A stretch of DNA of 64,000 nucleotides from Eubacterium xylanophilum ATCC 35991 (GCF_000518685.1 NZ_KI912470.1:191599-255598), one strand, 5' to 3'. Counted from the stretch's first letter, positions 26,420 through 35,447 are shown. A program made the numbers and translations. The notes: a model not told the origin generated them from the sequence alone.

Positions 26420-28504
26420 ATGGATACAAGTCAATATTTAGAGTTATTTATTGATGAGACAAAGGAGCATTTGCAAGCTCTTAATGAACATATCCTTGTG
26501 CTGGAGAAGGACCCGGAGAATGAAGATACTATTAATGAGATTTTCCGTGCGGCTCATACTCTCAAAGGAATGTCCGGTACTATGGGATTTACCAGAATGC
26601 AGAGATTGACTCATGATCTGGAGAATGCCTTTACTGAGATTAGAAATGGCAACATGAAGGCCAATAGCAAACTTGTGGATATCATGTTTCGTGGACTTGA
26701 TGCCTTGGAACAGTATCTTGATGTCATATCATCCACCGGTGAAGAGGGTACTGAGGATAATGAGGATATTATAAATGACATCAATAATATTATCAAAGAG
26801 CAGACAGGCGGTGGCGCTGATGATGCATCGACAGGTGCCAAAACAGAGACAAAGAGCGAGGACAAGAAGACAGAGACAAGTGTTTCTGATCTCGATAAAT
26901 ATGCAAAGATTGAGGTAAATGAATCTGATATCCTTGCTATTGAAGCTGCCAAGCAGGATGGCCATAAAATATATGGTGTAACTGTTTATCTGCAAGAATC
27001 TTGTATATTAAAAGCTGCCAGAGCATTTCTCGTATTTAAAAACCTTGAAACTAAGGGTGAGCTCATAAAGTCAGTTCCGACAATCGAGGAAATTGAGGAT
27101 GAAGAATTTGATTTTGATTTCAGTTGGATTATCGCATCGAAGTCGACAGCAGAGGAAATAGAGAAAGCTGGTATGAGTGTATCCGAGGTTGCACAGGTCA
27201 GAGTTGGAGAGTTCAATTACTCTACACCTGCCGAAGAAGAGGTTAAGGAAGAAAAGCCGGCAGATAAGTCTCAAAAAGAAGAAAAAAGTGGCGGAGAGGC
27301 TGCTCCTAAGAAAACTTCACATGGAAGTAAAGGGAAAGTTGCCAGCAGATCAGTTCGTGTGGATATCGACAAGTTGGATGTTCTTATGAATCTGGTTAGT
27401 GAACTTATCATTGCCAAGAATGGTCTGATTTCTGTCAGGGGTACCGAGGAAATGGCTGCATTTGAGGGCAATTCGGTATTTAATGAAAATCTAGAGTACT
27501 TAGAGAGAATTACAACCAATCTTCATGAGTCGGTTATGAAAGTTCGAATGGTACCTATTGAGACGGTAGTAAACCGTTTTCCTCGTATGATTCGTGACTT
27601 GAATAGAAAACTGGACAAGAAGATGGAATTATATATGTCCGGTGAAGATACAGAGCTTGATAGAACTGTTATTGATGAGCTGGGGGATCCGTTAATGCAT
27701 CTTTTGAGAAACTCAGCCGATCACGGACTTGAGAGTAATGAAGAGCGCGTTAAGCTTGGAAAACCAGAAGTGGGATCTATTTACCTAGATGCCTATCAAG
27801 AAGGTAACAATGTAACTATTGAGGTACGAGATGATGGCGGCGGAATTGATATAGAAAAGATCAAGAAAAAAGCCTTGGAGAAGGGAACAATCACGGAGCA
27901 GCAAGCGGAGACGATGACTGAGAAAGACTATATAGACTTACTTTTTAAGCCAAGTTTCTCTACTGCAGATAAGGTATCTGACATCTCTGGTCGAGGTGTA
28001 GGTCTTGATGTAGTTAAGACCAAAATCGAAGCTCTGGGCGGAAGTATCGATGCCAAGACTGTCAAGGGTGAGGGAAGTACATTTACAATTCAACTTCCAC
28101 TGACTCTGGCTATTATTCAAGCATTGATGATTGTGGTTGCAAATGAAAAGTATGCAATTCCACTGGGAAATATTGATACAATAGAAAATATTAGCCCGGA
28201 TGATATAAAGTTGGTTCAGTCCAAAGAAGTAATTAATCTGAGAGGAAGTGTAATTCCGGTTGTTCGCATGAGAGAAGTTCTCTGTGTGGATGAAGAGGCG
28301 GAAGAGCAAGAGGAATTTATCGTGGTGGTTGTCAAGAAGGGCGATCAGAGACTTGGATTGATTACTGATGGATTGATAGGACAACAAGAGACAGTTATCA
28401 AATCTATGGGTCATTATATCACCTGTGAAAAATTGTTTAGCGGAGCTACTATTCTCGGTGATGGTGAAGTTGCATTGATTCTTGATACAAATACAATGAT
28501 GTAA
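26420..28504 (+). CDS. cheA: Chemotaxis histidine kinase CheA
   Basis: CheA is the receptor-coupled kinase that phosphorylates CheY and CheB. Over 694 aa there is an HPt domain with the phosphorylated H46 (RAAHTLKGMSGTMGF), a P2-like domain (about 170-270) flanked by charged linkers, and a dimerisation domain starting near SVRVDIDKLDVLMNLVSELI. Next are the ATPase domain (N box NSADHG at 431-436, DDGGGID, GRGVGLDVV) and a C-terminal CheW-like domain (IPLGNIDTIENI to the end). A 63-base gap precedes it with a CGGAGGG ribosome site. All catalytic motifs are intact. Confidence 0.98.
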   Translation: MDTSQYLELFIDETKEHLQALNEHILVLEKDPENEDTINEIFRAAHTLKGMSGTMGFTRMQRLTHDLENAFTEIRNGNMKANSKLVDIMFRGLDALEQYLDVISSTGEEGTEDNEDIINDINNIIKEQTGGGADDASTGAKTETKSEDKKTETSVSDLDKYAKIEVNESDILAIEAAKQDGHKIYGVTVYLQESCILKAARAFLVFKNLETKGELIKSVPTIEEIEDEEFDFDFSWIIASKSTAEEIEKAGMSVSEVAQVRVGEFNYSTPAEEEVKEEKPADKSQKEEKSGGEAAPKKTSHGSKGKVASRSVRVDIDKLDVLMNLVSELIIAKNGLISVRGTEEMAAFEGNSVFNENLEYLERITTNLHESVMKVRMVPIETVVNRFPRMIRDLNRKLDKKMELYMSGEDTELDRTVIDELGDPLMHLLRNSADHGLESNEERVKLGKPEVGSIYLDAYQEGNNVTIEVRDDGGGIDIEKIKKKALEKGTITEQQAETMTEKDYIDLLFKPSFSTADKVSDISGRGVGLDVVKTKIEALGGSIDAKTVKGEGSTFTIQLPLTLAIIQALMIVVANEKYAIPLGNIDTIENISPDDIKLVQSKEVINLRGSVIPVVRMREVLCVDEEAEEQEEFIVVVVKKGDQRLGLITDGLIGQQETVIKSMGHYITCEKLFSGATILGDGEVALILDTNTMM

Positions 28505-28519
28505 GGAGGGGTATGAATT

Positions 28520-28981
28520 ATGGATGAAGTATTGGAAAACCAGATTGAAGAAGAGATTCAATATATCGTAATCAATCTTGATAACGAGCAATATGGAATA
28601 AACATTGATGTTGTTGAGAGCATAGTGCGTATCCCTAGAATAACAAGAGTTCCAAGGTCTCAGGACTATTATGTCGGAGTGATTAACCTTCGAGGTGAAG
28701 TTGTTCCTGTGATGAGCTTGAGAAAGAGATTTGGAATTGAAGAAAAGGAATACAGTAATGCAACTCGTATTATTATTCTCAAGTTGGAAGATCAGTCACT
28801 TGTGGGAATTATCGTCGATCAAGTTAGCGAAGTTGTAAATTTAGAAGTTGGTGATATTGAAATACCAAATTTCAAACTCGATGAGAGGACTGCAGGATAT
28901 CTTTCAGGAATTGGAAAATATGGCAAGGAATTGATTTCATTGCTTGATATCCAAAATGTAGTAGGGGAGCAAAAGGTTTGA
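28520..28981 (+). CDS. cheW: Chemotaxis adaptor CheW
   Basis: CheW couples chemoreceptors to CheA. The 153-aa product is a single CheW domain: IVINLDNEQYGINIDVVESI, VRIPRITRVPRSQDYYVGVI, NLRGEVVPVMSLRKRFGI and LISLLDIQNVVGEQ near the end. AAGGAGG at 28503-28509 serves ATG 28520; an earlier ATG at 28513 closes after four codons. The stop overlaps the cheD ATG by one base. Confidence 0.97.
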   Translation: MDEVLENQIEEEIQYIVINLDNEQYGINIDVVESIVRIPRITRVPRSQDYYVGVINLRGEVVPVMSLRKRFGIEEKEYSNATRIIILKLEDQSLVGIIVDQVSEVVNLEVGDIEIPNFKLDERTAGYLSGIGKYGKELISLLDIQNVVGEQKV

Positions 28982-29466
28982 TGAAAGACAGTATTACAGT
29001 TGGATTGTCAGAGTTTAAGATTTGCAAAAGTCCACAGAAGATAGTAACTATCGGGCTTGGCTCTTGTGTAGGTGTTATTATATATGATAAATCTACGAAA
29101 ACTTGTGGCATGGCACATGTTATGATGCCAGATAGCACCAAGTTTCCACAGGAGAATAACAAACTTAAATTCGCAGATATTTGCTTAAGTCGCATGATTG
29201 AAAGCTTGCTTGAGTCGGGGGGTCACAAGACTGAACTTATTGCAAAGATTGCAGGTGGAGCTTGTATGTTTGGCGAATCACAGGACAATCCTTTGATAAA
29301 TATTGGTGCGCAAAATGTTGAGGCCGTCAGAACATTTTTAGAGAATAATAGTATTCCTATTGTTGCCGAAGATGTGGGTGGAGACTATGGTCGCACACTT
29401 GAATTTGATCCGTCTAATGGAGAATTGAAAATTAGGACGGCGATGGGAGAACAGAGTATAATATAG
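28981..29466 (+). CDS. cheD: Chemoreceptor glutamine deamidase CheD
   Basis: CheD deamidates receptor glutamines. The 161-aa protein has the active-site pair C29 (GLGSCVGVIIYD) and H46 (GMAHVMMPDS), and the GGACMFG motif. In B. subtilis CheD also pairs with CheC, but no cheC is present here; the CheC-like FliY is the only CheC-type protein in the window. The start is ATG 28981, which shares its A with the cheW stop (TGATGA). A TTG three bases earlier is a less likely start. Confidence 0.96.
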   Translation: MKDSITVGLSEFKICKSPQKIVTIGLGSCVGVIIYDKSTKTCGMAHVMMPDSTKFPQENNKLKFADICLSRMIESLLESGGHKTELIAKIAGGACMFGESQDNPLINIGAQNVEAVRTFLENNSIPIVAEDVGGDYGRTLEFDPSNGELKIRTAMGEQSII

Positions 29467-29489
29467 TTGTTAATGGAAATGGTGGTTTT

Positions 29490-29816
29490 ATGAAATATAA
29501 GTTTATTCCCGCATTTGTAATGTTACTTGCTGGTTTTATATGTTGCATTATAAGCATTGTACAGCGGTGGGATGTGTTAAGGGCTTTGGGAATATTGGCC
29601 GTTGTGCTGATTATTTTCTATATTCTGGGGCAGATATTTGCGCAGGCAATTGGTAAGGTGGTTGTCGAGCGTGAGGCAGCTCTGAAGGCTGAGCGGGAGA
29701 GACAAGTTTATGAGGAAGCTGAACTTGCAAAGCAAAGGAAAGAAGAGGCGAGAAAAGCGAGAAATGCCAAGTACCACTCGGATTCCGAAGAAGAGCCTGA
29801 AGAAGCAAGTGAATAG
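29490..29816 (+). CDS. Small two-helix membrane protein of unknown function
   Basis: I do not recognise this 108-aa protein. It has two close membrane helices (about residues 5-24 and 32-54: FVMLLAGFICCIISIV and ALGILAVVLIIFYILGQIF) and then a highly charged, helical cytoplasmic tail (about 60-108) rich in E, K, R and A, probably a coiled coil. A GGTGG site precedes the ATG. It sits between cheD and fliA, with gaps of 23 and 38 bases, so it is part of the motility operon. A motility-related role is inferred from context only. Confidence 0.75.
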   Translation: MKYKFIPAFVMLLAGFICCIISIVQRWDVLRALGILAVVLIIFYILGQIFAQAIGKVVVEREAALKAERERQVYEEAELAKQRKEEARKARNAKYHSDSEEEPEEASE

Positions 29817-29854
29817 TGTGAAATACAAGGGATAGAGAAAGGTAGAAAAAAGTT

Positions 29855-30628
29855 ATGGCAATGAAGGAATCAGAGAGAAAGAAGCTATGGGAGAAGTATA
29901 AAGCTAAGAAAACTCCTGAGCTCAGAGAAAAACTTATAATTGAATATGCAAATCTGGTTAATCTTGTAGCCGGACGAATGGGGATGTATCTAGGATATAC
30001 TGTAGAGTATGATGATCTCGTGGGATATGGTGTCTTCGGATTGATTGATGCTATTGACAAATTTGACATAGAAAAAAATGTTAAATTTGAGACATATGCC
30101 AGCTTGCGAATTAGGGGAGCCATACTTGATCAGATAAGAAAAATGGATTGGATACCAAGAGCGCTTCGTCAGAAGCAAAAGCAATTGGATCAGGCAATAG
30201 TTAAGCTTGAAGGTCAATATGGAAGACAAGCTACAGATGAAGAGGTGGCAGGTGAGCTGAATATTTCCATGGAAGACTATCACGACTTGAAGAACGAGGT
30301 TAGCTTTACAAACCTGGTTTCTCTTGATGATTTTATAGAACAGGGCGGGGATACCAGATATGATGTATCAGGAAGTAGCAGGTTTGAACAGCCTGAGGAT
30401 GCTATAGAAAAAGAAGAGCTAAAGCAGAGATTGATAGATGCGCTTGGTGTGTTGACTGAAAAAGAGAGAACAGTTATTACATTATACTATTATGAAGAAT
30501 TGACTCTCAAAGAGGTAAGTAAAATTTTGGAGGTTTCGGAGTCGAGAGTATCACAATTGCATACCAAGGCTTTGACGAAAATCAAAGGACAGATTGGAGA
30601 TGCAATTGAACTAATTAATTTGTTTTAA
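29855..30628 (+). CDS. fliA: RNA polymerase sigma factor for flagellar genes (FliA/SigD/WhiG family)
   Basis: This is a sigma-28 type factor of 257 aa that should transcribe late flagellar and chemotaxis genes. Region 2 is visible as YANLVNLVAGRMGMYLGYTV, EYDDLVGYGVFGLIDAIDKF and FETYASLRIRGAILDQIRKM, followed by DWIPRALRQKQKQLDQAIVK. Region 4 is VLTEKERTVITLYYYEELTL, KEVSKILEVSESRVSQLHTK. The starting MAMKESERK has a second in-frame ATG at 29861. No anti-sigma factor FlgM is seen in the window. Confidence 0.96.
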   Translation: MAMKESERKKLWEKYKAKKTPELREKLIIEYANLVNLVAGRMGMYLGYTVEYDDLVGYGVFGLIDAIDKFDIEKNVKFETYASLRIRGAILDQIRKMDWIPRALRQKQKQLDQAIVKLEGQYGRQATDEEVAGELNISMEDYHDLKNEVSFTNLVSLDDFIEQGGDTRYDVSGSSRFEQPEDAIEKEELKQRLIDALGVLTEKERTVITLYYYEELTLKEVSKILEVSESRVSQLHTKALTKIKGQIGDAIELINLF

Positions 30629-30630
30629 AA

Positions 30631-32238
30631 ATGGGTGAAGACATGAAGAATTCGTATTTTCAAGTGATTTGTAAGAATAACAAAACATATCTACAGGTGA
30701 CCCCGGGAGACGAGGGATGTGAAAAATTATCTGTGGATGAAATAACAAGATACATCGATTTTATCAATATTGATAGGATCGATGTTGTTGCGCTAAAATC
30801 TTACATTGACAGTGAGAATTATGAAACACCATTTTTGCTGTCTATGGAGACTATAATGCCAGAACGCGAGCATCTTGACATAACTGTTAAAGATGAGGGA
30901 AGAACGGCAATAGCAAGGTTTTATCCCCCAGCAGCTGGAGGAGACTTGATCGACAAAGAGGAGATTATAAGTGATATTCAGTTTATGGGAGTGATTCATG
31001 GGATTGATGAAAATGCCGTGGACGATTTTATTGAAAATAGGCAGTATTGCACAGATTACGTGATTGCGAGGGCAACCGAACCTATAGAGGGCTATGATGC
31101 CTCTATAGAGTATTTTTTTGATATAACTACAACGGTAAAACCCAAACTCAATGAGGATGGAAGTGTTGACTTTCACCAATTGGGGAATATCAAAGCAGTA
31201 GAGGCGGGAGATATGTTGGCAAGACTCACGCCGGCTATGCGCGGCAAGAATGGAATTGACGTCAGAGGCAAGGAATTATTGGCGAAGAAAGTAAATACCA
31301 AGAGCCTTCGATATGGTAGAAATATTCGTATATCTGAAGACAAATGTACTATTTATTCGATGGTTTCAGGTCATGTATCCCTTGTGGAAGATTTAGTAAT
31401 GGTATCAGATATTTATGAGGTACCAGCCAATGTAGATACATCTACTGGTGATATTGATTACAATGGAAGTGTAAAGGTCAATGGAAATGTCAATACCGGT
31501 TATTCGATTCGTGCAACAGGTGATATAATCATAAATGGCGCCGTAGAGGGAGCGGATATATATGCAGGTGGTAACATTGTCATCCTTCGTGGTATGCAGG
31601 GAATGAGTCGCGGTCGAATAGAAGCCAATGGAAATATAACAGCCAAATTTATAGAAAATAGTCAAGTTGTATGCGGTGGAGACCTTAAGTGCGATGCGCT
31701 TTTACACAGCGATGTGGAGTGCAAGGGTAGTATAGCCGTTCTTGGAAGAAAAGGCCTGATTAATGGTGGAAATGTTCGGTCTTATGGAAAGATTGAAGCT
31801 AGTAATCTTGGCTCCAATATGGGTTCTTCTACAAAAGTAGAATTAATTTCCGGAATAGAACTCAGTAAACAGATCAATAGTCACGAAAAAAAGATAGACG
31901 AGGCTAGAGCATCAATTAATAAGCTCAATGAAGTTCTCGAGGTTATTAAGGAGTCCATCGAAATTGAAGATGAAGTAAAGGAAGCACACATACAATTTCT
32001 CAAGACAGCCATATCCTCAAAACCAAAGCTTTTGAAGGAGATTAGCGTTTTGAGAGAGAGGATAGAACTGGCTGAGGAAATACTAGAGAGGACAAGAAAA
32101 GCCTCCATAAATGTAGGTGGGAAAGTATACTCAGGAGTTAAGATATCAATTCATGATGTATCGCTTGTAATTAGCAAGGATACTTCACACTGCAAGTTTG
32201 TGAGAGATGGAGCGGATATTCGCTCTAAAGCCCTTTGA
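30631..32238 (+). CDS. FapA-family (DUF342) polymer-forming protein
   Basis: The 535-aa product has an N-terminal DUF342 domain, then a beta-helix made of repeated hydrophobic/glycine strands (GSVKVNGNVNTGYSIRATGD, IIINGAVEGADIYAGGNIVI, GRIEANGNITAKFIENSQVV), and a C-terminal coiled coil (about residues 410-490). FapA proteins are widespread in Clostridia and often adjoin flagellar genes; their role there is not established. The start is uncertain: ATG 30631 lies 2 bases after the fliA stop, and ATG 30643 is a second choice with weak GTGAAG. Confidence 0.85.
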   Translation: MGEDMKNSYFQVICKNNKTYLQVTPGDEGCEKLSVDEITRYIDFINIDRIDVVALKSYIDSENYETPFLLSMETIMPEREHLDITVKDEGRTAIARFYPPAAGGDLIDKEEIISDIQFMGVIHGIDENAVDDFIENRQYCTDYVIARATEPIEGYDASIEYFFDITTTVKPKLNEDGSVDFHQLGNIKAVEAGDMLARLTPAMRGKNGIDVRGKELLAKKVNTKSLRYGRNIRISEDKCTIYSMVSGHVSLVEDLVMVSDIYEVPANVDTSTGDIDYNGSVKVNGNVNTGYSIRATGDIIINGAVEGADIYAGGNIVILRGMQGMSRGRIEANGNITAKFIENSQVVCGGDLKCDALLHSDVECKGSIAVLGRKGLINGGNVRSYGKIEASNLGSNMGSSTKVELISGIELSKQINSHEKKIDEARASINKLNEVLEVIKESIEIEDEVKEAHIQFLKTAISSKPKLLKEISVLRERIELAEEILERTRKASINVGGKVYSGVKISIHDVSLVISKDTSHCKFVRDGADIRSKAL

Positions 32239-32263
32239 TTTTGAAACAAGAGGAGATGATATT

Positions 32264-32569
32264 ATGCCGATAAGTGGAATAGATGCGGCTACACTGGCGC
32301 CGCGAACAAACGAAGCTGCTGGTTATGCCAATAGAGAGCAGATGATGAATCAAAATATCTTGGATCAAGGAGCATTTTCACTACAGAGAAATGTGGAGCA
32401 TGATGCCCACAGAGCAGTGGAAAGTCAGAAAAGTGAGACCGAGAATATGGATAGAGATGCCAATCCTGACCATAGAGGGGGCGGTAACAGAAATCGCAAA
32501 AAAAAGGATAATGGTCAAGAAGAGGTAATGGCACCTAGATCAGATAGTAAGTTTGATATTATGATTTGA
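32264..32569 (+). CDS. Small hydrophilic protein in the motility operon
   Basis: This is an unrecognised 101-aa protein. The start is ATG 32264, preceded by AGAGGAGATG, although the frame is open further upstream into fapA. It begins MPISGIDAATLAPRTNEAAG and ends in a short hydrophobic tail (DSKFDIMI) after a Gly/Arg/Lys/Asn-rich, probably disordered middle (DHRGGGNRNRKKKDNG). There is no membrane helix or signal peptide. It lies between fapA and the DUF6115 gene, 10 bases before the latter. A flagellar-associated role is inferred from position only. Confidence 0.75.
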   Translation: MPISGIDAATLAPRTNEAAGYANREQMMNQNILDQGAFSLQRNVEHDAHRAVESQKSETENMDRDANPDHRGGGNRNRKKKDNGQEEVMAPRSDSKFDIMI

Positions 32570-32579
32570 CGGAGGAAAC

Positions 32580-33227
32580 ATGTTAGCAATAGAGATTATA
32601 ATCCTTGTGCTGGGATTTAGCTTTATAGGAATTAGTTTTTTGGTTGGAAGACATAATTCTTATGAAACTGTAGATGAAGGTGAGGAACCTAATTCGATTC
32701 AGATTTGGTCCCACAAAGAAGAGGAACTGATAAAAAGACAAATAGATAATATTCTCACAATTTCAAAAGAGGAAGTCCTGTTAGAAGCTGATGAAATTCT
32801 CAATAAAAAAAGCAATGACAAAATCATGCAATTTGATGAGTTTGCCTCAGAAGTGATGGCCAAGATTGAGAACAACCATGAGGAAGTCGTATTTATGTAT
32901 AGCATGCTTGAGGACAAAGAAAAATCACTCAAGGAAATAATGGCTAAGACCAATCAATATGGCTCTACCAGAACGGATAATTTGCAAGGACAACTAGAAA
33001 TAGAGTTGTCATCCAAGGGCAAGAAAAAATCTGGAAAGCCAGAGAAAAAGTCAAAGGTTTCAGAGGATACCGTTGCAGAAATAATCGATCCGTCTGAGAA
33101 ATCCAGCAGAATCAAAGATAGGATAATAGAGGCTTATAAGAGTGGAATGTCAGTAATGGAGATTTCCAGAGAGCTTCAAATTGGTCAGGGTGAGGTCAAG
33201 TTGTTGATTTCGCTTTATTGTAAGTAG
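32580..33227 (+). CDS. DUF6115 / SwrB-like membrane-anchored coiled-coil protein
   Basis: This 215-aa protein has an N-terminal membrane helix (residues 2-22), a cytoplasmic helical/coiled-coil region (about 35-125), a Lys/Ser/Glu-rich linker (about 130-165), and a C-terminal helix-turn-helix-like segment (RIKDRIIEAYKSGMSVMEIS, RELQIGQGEVKLLISLYCK) matching the DUF6115 family. B. subtilis SwrB (YlxL), which promotes assembly of the export gate, has the same architecture and the same place after sigD and before rpsB. I infer it is the SwrB counterpart; direct sequence homology is not demonstrated here. GGAGG precedes the ATG. Confidence 0.78.
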   Translation: MLAIEIIILVLGFSFIGISFLVGRHNSYETVDEGEEPNSIQIWSHKEEELIKRQIDNILTISKEEVLLEADEILNKKSNDKIMQFDEFASEVMAKIENNHEEVVFMYSMLEDKEKSLKEIMAKTNQYGSTRTDNLQGQLEIELSSKGKKKSGKPEKKSKVSEDTVAEIIDPSEKSSRIKDRIIEAYKSGMSVMEISRELQIGQGEVKLLISLYCK

Positions 33228-33293
33228 ATAGTTGTAGATTGGTGAGAAGCAAAACATGAAAAACAGTAAGAGTGTAAAGAGAGTTGTAAAAAG

Positions 33294-34292
33294 ATGAAAG
33301 TAAGAATAAGAAAAACTGTAGCCATAATTTTGTGTATTTGTATGTGTGTCACACCCCTCAGCATAGAAGCAAAAACAAAAAAGACATCGGGGAAAGATGG
33401 AAAAAATATAACATGGAACTATGATAAGCAAACAAAAACCTTAACATTTTCTGGATCAGGACCGATTTCAGATTTTGAGATGGATGGACATAGTGCAGAA
33501 CCAGGATGGTATGATTGGAGTGAAAAGGCAGAACATGTAGTGATAGAGGAGGGAATAACGGTAATAGGAGAAATGGCATTGTATCATTTTATGAACGTAA
33601 AGTCTGTTAAATTGCCAGAAACTTTAACAGAAATAAAATGCGATGCGTTTGAATATAATTTGGAACTAAAGAATATCAATCTTCCTGAAAGTCTTAAGAC
33701 CATTGGTGAGGGGGCGTTTGAATTGTGCCGTAAACTTGAAATAAGTGAAATGCCTAAAAATGTAAAAAGGATTGGGGAAGGTGCATTTGAGAATTGCCAA
33801 ACAATAAAGAAATTTACATTTCCTAATAACGTAAGAAAAATAGAAAGAAGAGTGATGGGAGATAATAGGAATTTGCAAGATGTTAGGCTGTCGAGCAATG
33901 CAACAAGAATATGTGGAGGGGCGTTTTATAATTGTAAGAAACTAAAAGTGTTGGATATTCCTAAAAGTGTTACACGTGTGGCGATGAGTGCTTTTAAAGG
34001 TAGTGGATTGAAAAAGATCGTATTACCGGAAAATGTGAAGAGAATTGATAACGGAAATGAAGATGGTCGTAAAGTTTTTAAAAAGAGGTATGGTTTACTT
34101 CCGACTAAAAACCTTCGTGTCATAGAAATCCATTCAAAGAAAGTAAAAAAGATTGAAAAGAATTCCTTTGGTGGCTTATCACGCAAAGTGGTAATCAAGG
34201 TGCCAAAGTCCGTGAAAAAGAAGTATATCAAAATGCTTAAAAAGAGTGGATTGTCAAAAAAGATAAGGATTAAGGCTTTAAAGAAGAAATAG
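33294..34292 (+). CDS. Secreted BspA-type leucine-rich-repeat protein, copy 1
   Basis: This 332-aa protein has a signal peptide (about residues 1-26, ending SIEA|KTKK), an N-terminal beta segment (GKDGKNITWNYDKQTKTLTF), and about seven LRR_5 repeats of the form LPESLKTIGEGAFELCRKLE. The C-terminus is a very basic tail (KKKYIKMLKKSGLSKKIRIK). BspA-like LRR proteins are surface or secreted and often bind host or matrix proteins; no such target can be inferred here. The ribosome site is weak. A 13-codon reading frame (33256-33297) ends in the ATGA of its start, suggesting coupling. It is paralogous to the next gene. Confidence 0.85.
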   Translation: MKVRIRKTVAIILCICMCVTPLSIEAKTKKTSGKDGKNITWNYDKQTKTLTFSGSGPISDFEMDGHSAEPGWYDWSEKAEHVVIEEGITVIGEMALYHFMNVKSVKLPETLTEIKCDAFEYNLELKNINLPESLKTIGEGAFELCRKLEISEMPKNVKRIGEGAFENCQTIKKFTFPNNVRKIERRVMGDNRNLQDVRLSSNATRICGGAFYNCKKLKVLDIPKSVTRVAMSAFKGSGLKKIVLPENVKRIDNGNEDGRKVFKKRYGLLPTKNLRVIEIHSKKVKKIEKNSFGGLSRKVVIKVPKSVKKKYIKMLKKSGLSKKIRIKALKKK

Positions 34293-34415
34293 GATTTTCT
34301 GTAATAGTTCGTGAAACAGAGATGTTGTAAGTGGATGAAATCACTGAAGCGCAAACTAAGAAAAGAAGTTGTGAAAAACCTTGCAAATAAGAATGTAAAA
34401 GGGGTTGACTAAAAA

Positions 34416-35411
34416 ATGGAAGTAAGAATAAGAAAAATTATAGCAATAATTTTGAGTATTTGTATGTGTATCACACCCCTCAGTATAGACGCAAAAACAA
34501 AAAAGACATCGGGGAAAGATGGAAAAAATATAACATGGAACTATGATAAGGGAACAAAAACCTTAACATTTTCTGGAACAGGACCGATTTCAGATTTTGA
34601 AATGGATGGACATTGTCCAGAACCAGGATGGTATGATTGGAGTGAAAAGGCAGAACATGTAGTGATAGAAGAGGGAATAACGGTAATAGGTAAAACGGCT
34701 CTTCGTGATTTTTTAAATGTGGAATCAGTTGAACTACCAAAGACTTTAACAGAAATAAAATACGATGCGTTTGATTATAATTTGGAACTAAAGAATATCA
34801 ACCTTCCTGAAAATCTTAAGACCATTGGTGAGGGGGCGTTTGGATCGTGCCGTAAACTTGAAATAAGTGAAATGCCTAAAAATGTAAAAAGGATTGGGGA
34901 AGGTGCATTTGAGGATTGCCAAACAATAAAGAAATTTACATTTCCTAATAACGTAAGAAAAATAGAAATAGGAGTGATGGGAGATAATAGGAATTTGCAA
35001 AGTGTTAAATTATCAAGCAATGCAACAAGAATATGTGGATCAGCATTTTTTAATTGTAAGAAACTAAAAGTGTTGGATATTCCTAAAAGTGTTACCCGTG
35101 TAGCAATGAGTGCGTTTGCAGGAAGTGGATTGAAAAAGATTATATTGCCAGAAAATGTGAAGAGAATTGATAACGGAGATTATGGCTGTAAGGTTTTTAA
35201 AAAGATGTTTGATTTACTTCCGACTAAAAACCTTCGTGTCATAGAAATCCATTCAAAGAAAGTAAAAAAGATTGAAAAGAATTCCTTTGGTGGCTTATCA
35301 CGCAAAGTGGTAATCAAGGTGCCAAAGTCCATGAAAAAGAAGTATACTAAAATGCTTAAAAAGAGTGGATTGTCAAAGAAGATAAGGATTAAGGCTTTAA
35401 AGAAGAAATAG
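34416..35411 (+). CDS. Secreted BspA-type leucine-rich-repeat protein, copy 2
   Basis: This is a 331-aa paralogue of the preceding protein, nearly identical over the first 75 and last 60 residues, with most substitutions between residues 80-100 and 200-265. Signal peptide, LRR_5 repeats (LPENLKTIGEGAFGSCRKLE) and basic tail are all conserved. AAAGGGG lies about 13 bases before the ATG. A 25-codon basic reading frame (34335-34412) ends 3 bases before this start. The pair arose by tandem duplication; partial gene conversion would explain the patchy identity. Confidence 0.85.
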   Translation: MEVRIRKIIAIILSICMCITPLSIDAKTKKTSGKDGKNITWNYDKGTKTLTFSGTGPISDFEMDGHCPEPGWYDWSEKAEHVVIEEGITVIGKTALRDFLNVESVELPKTLTEIKYDAFDYNLELKNINLPENLKTIGEGAFGSCRKLEISEMPKNVKRIGEGAFEDCQTIKKFTFPNNVRKIEIGVMGDNRNLQSVKLSSNATRICGSAFFNCKKLKVLDIPKSVTRVAMSAFAGSGLKKIILPENVKRIDNGDYGCKVFKKMFDLLPTKNLRVIEIHSKKVKKIEKNSFGGLSRKVVIKVPKSMKKKYTKMLKKSGLSKKIRIKALKKK

Positions 35412-35447
35412 CTTGTAAGACAATTTTAAATAATGGAGGAAATAGAA

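Noticed and set aside
27938..28591. A long open frame (217 codons) on the - strand across the cheA-cheW junction
   Set aside because: It is antisense to two well-conserved genes, has no ribosome site, and its product has random-like composition.
32266..32273. GCCGATAA, a perfect sigma-28 -10 sequence
   Set aside because: It lies at the start codon of the small protein gene, and no TAAA is found at 14-16 bases upstream.
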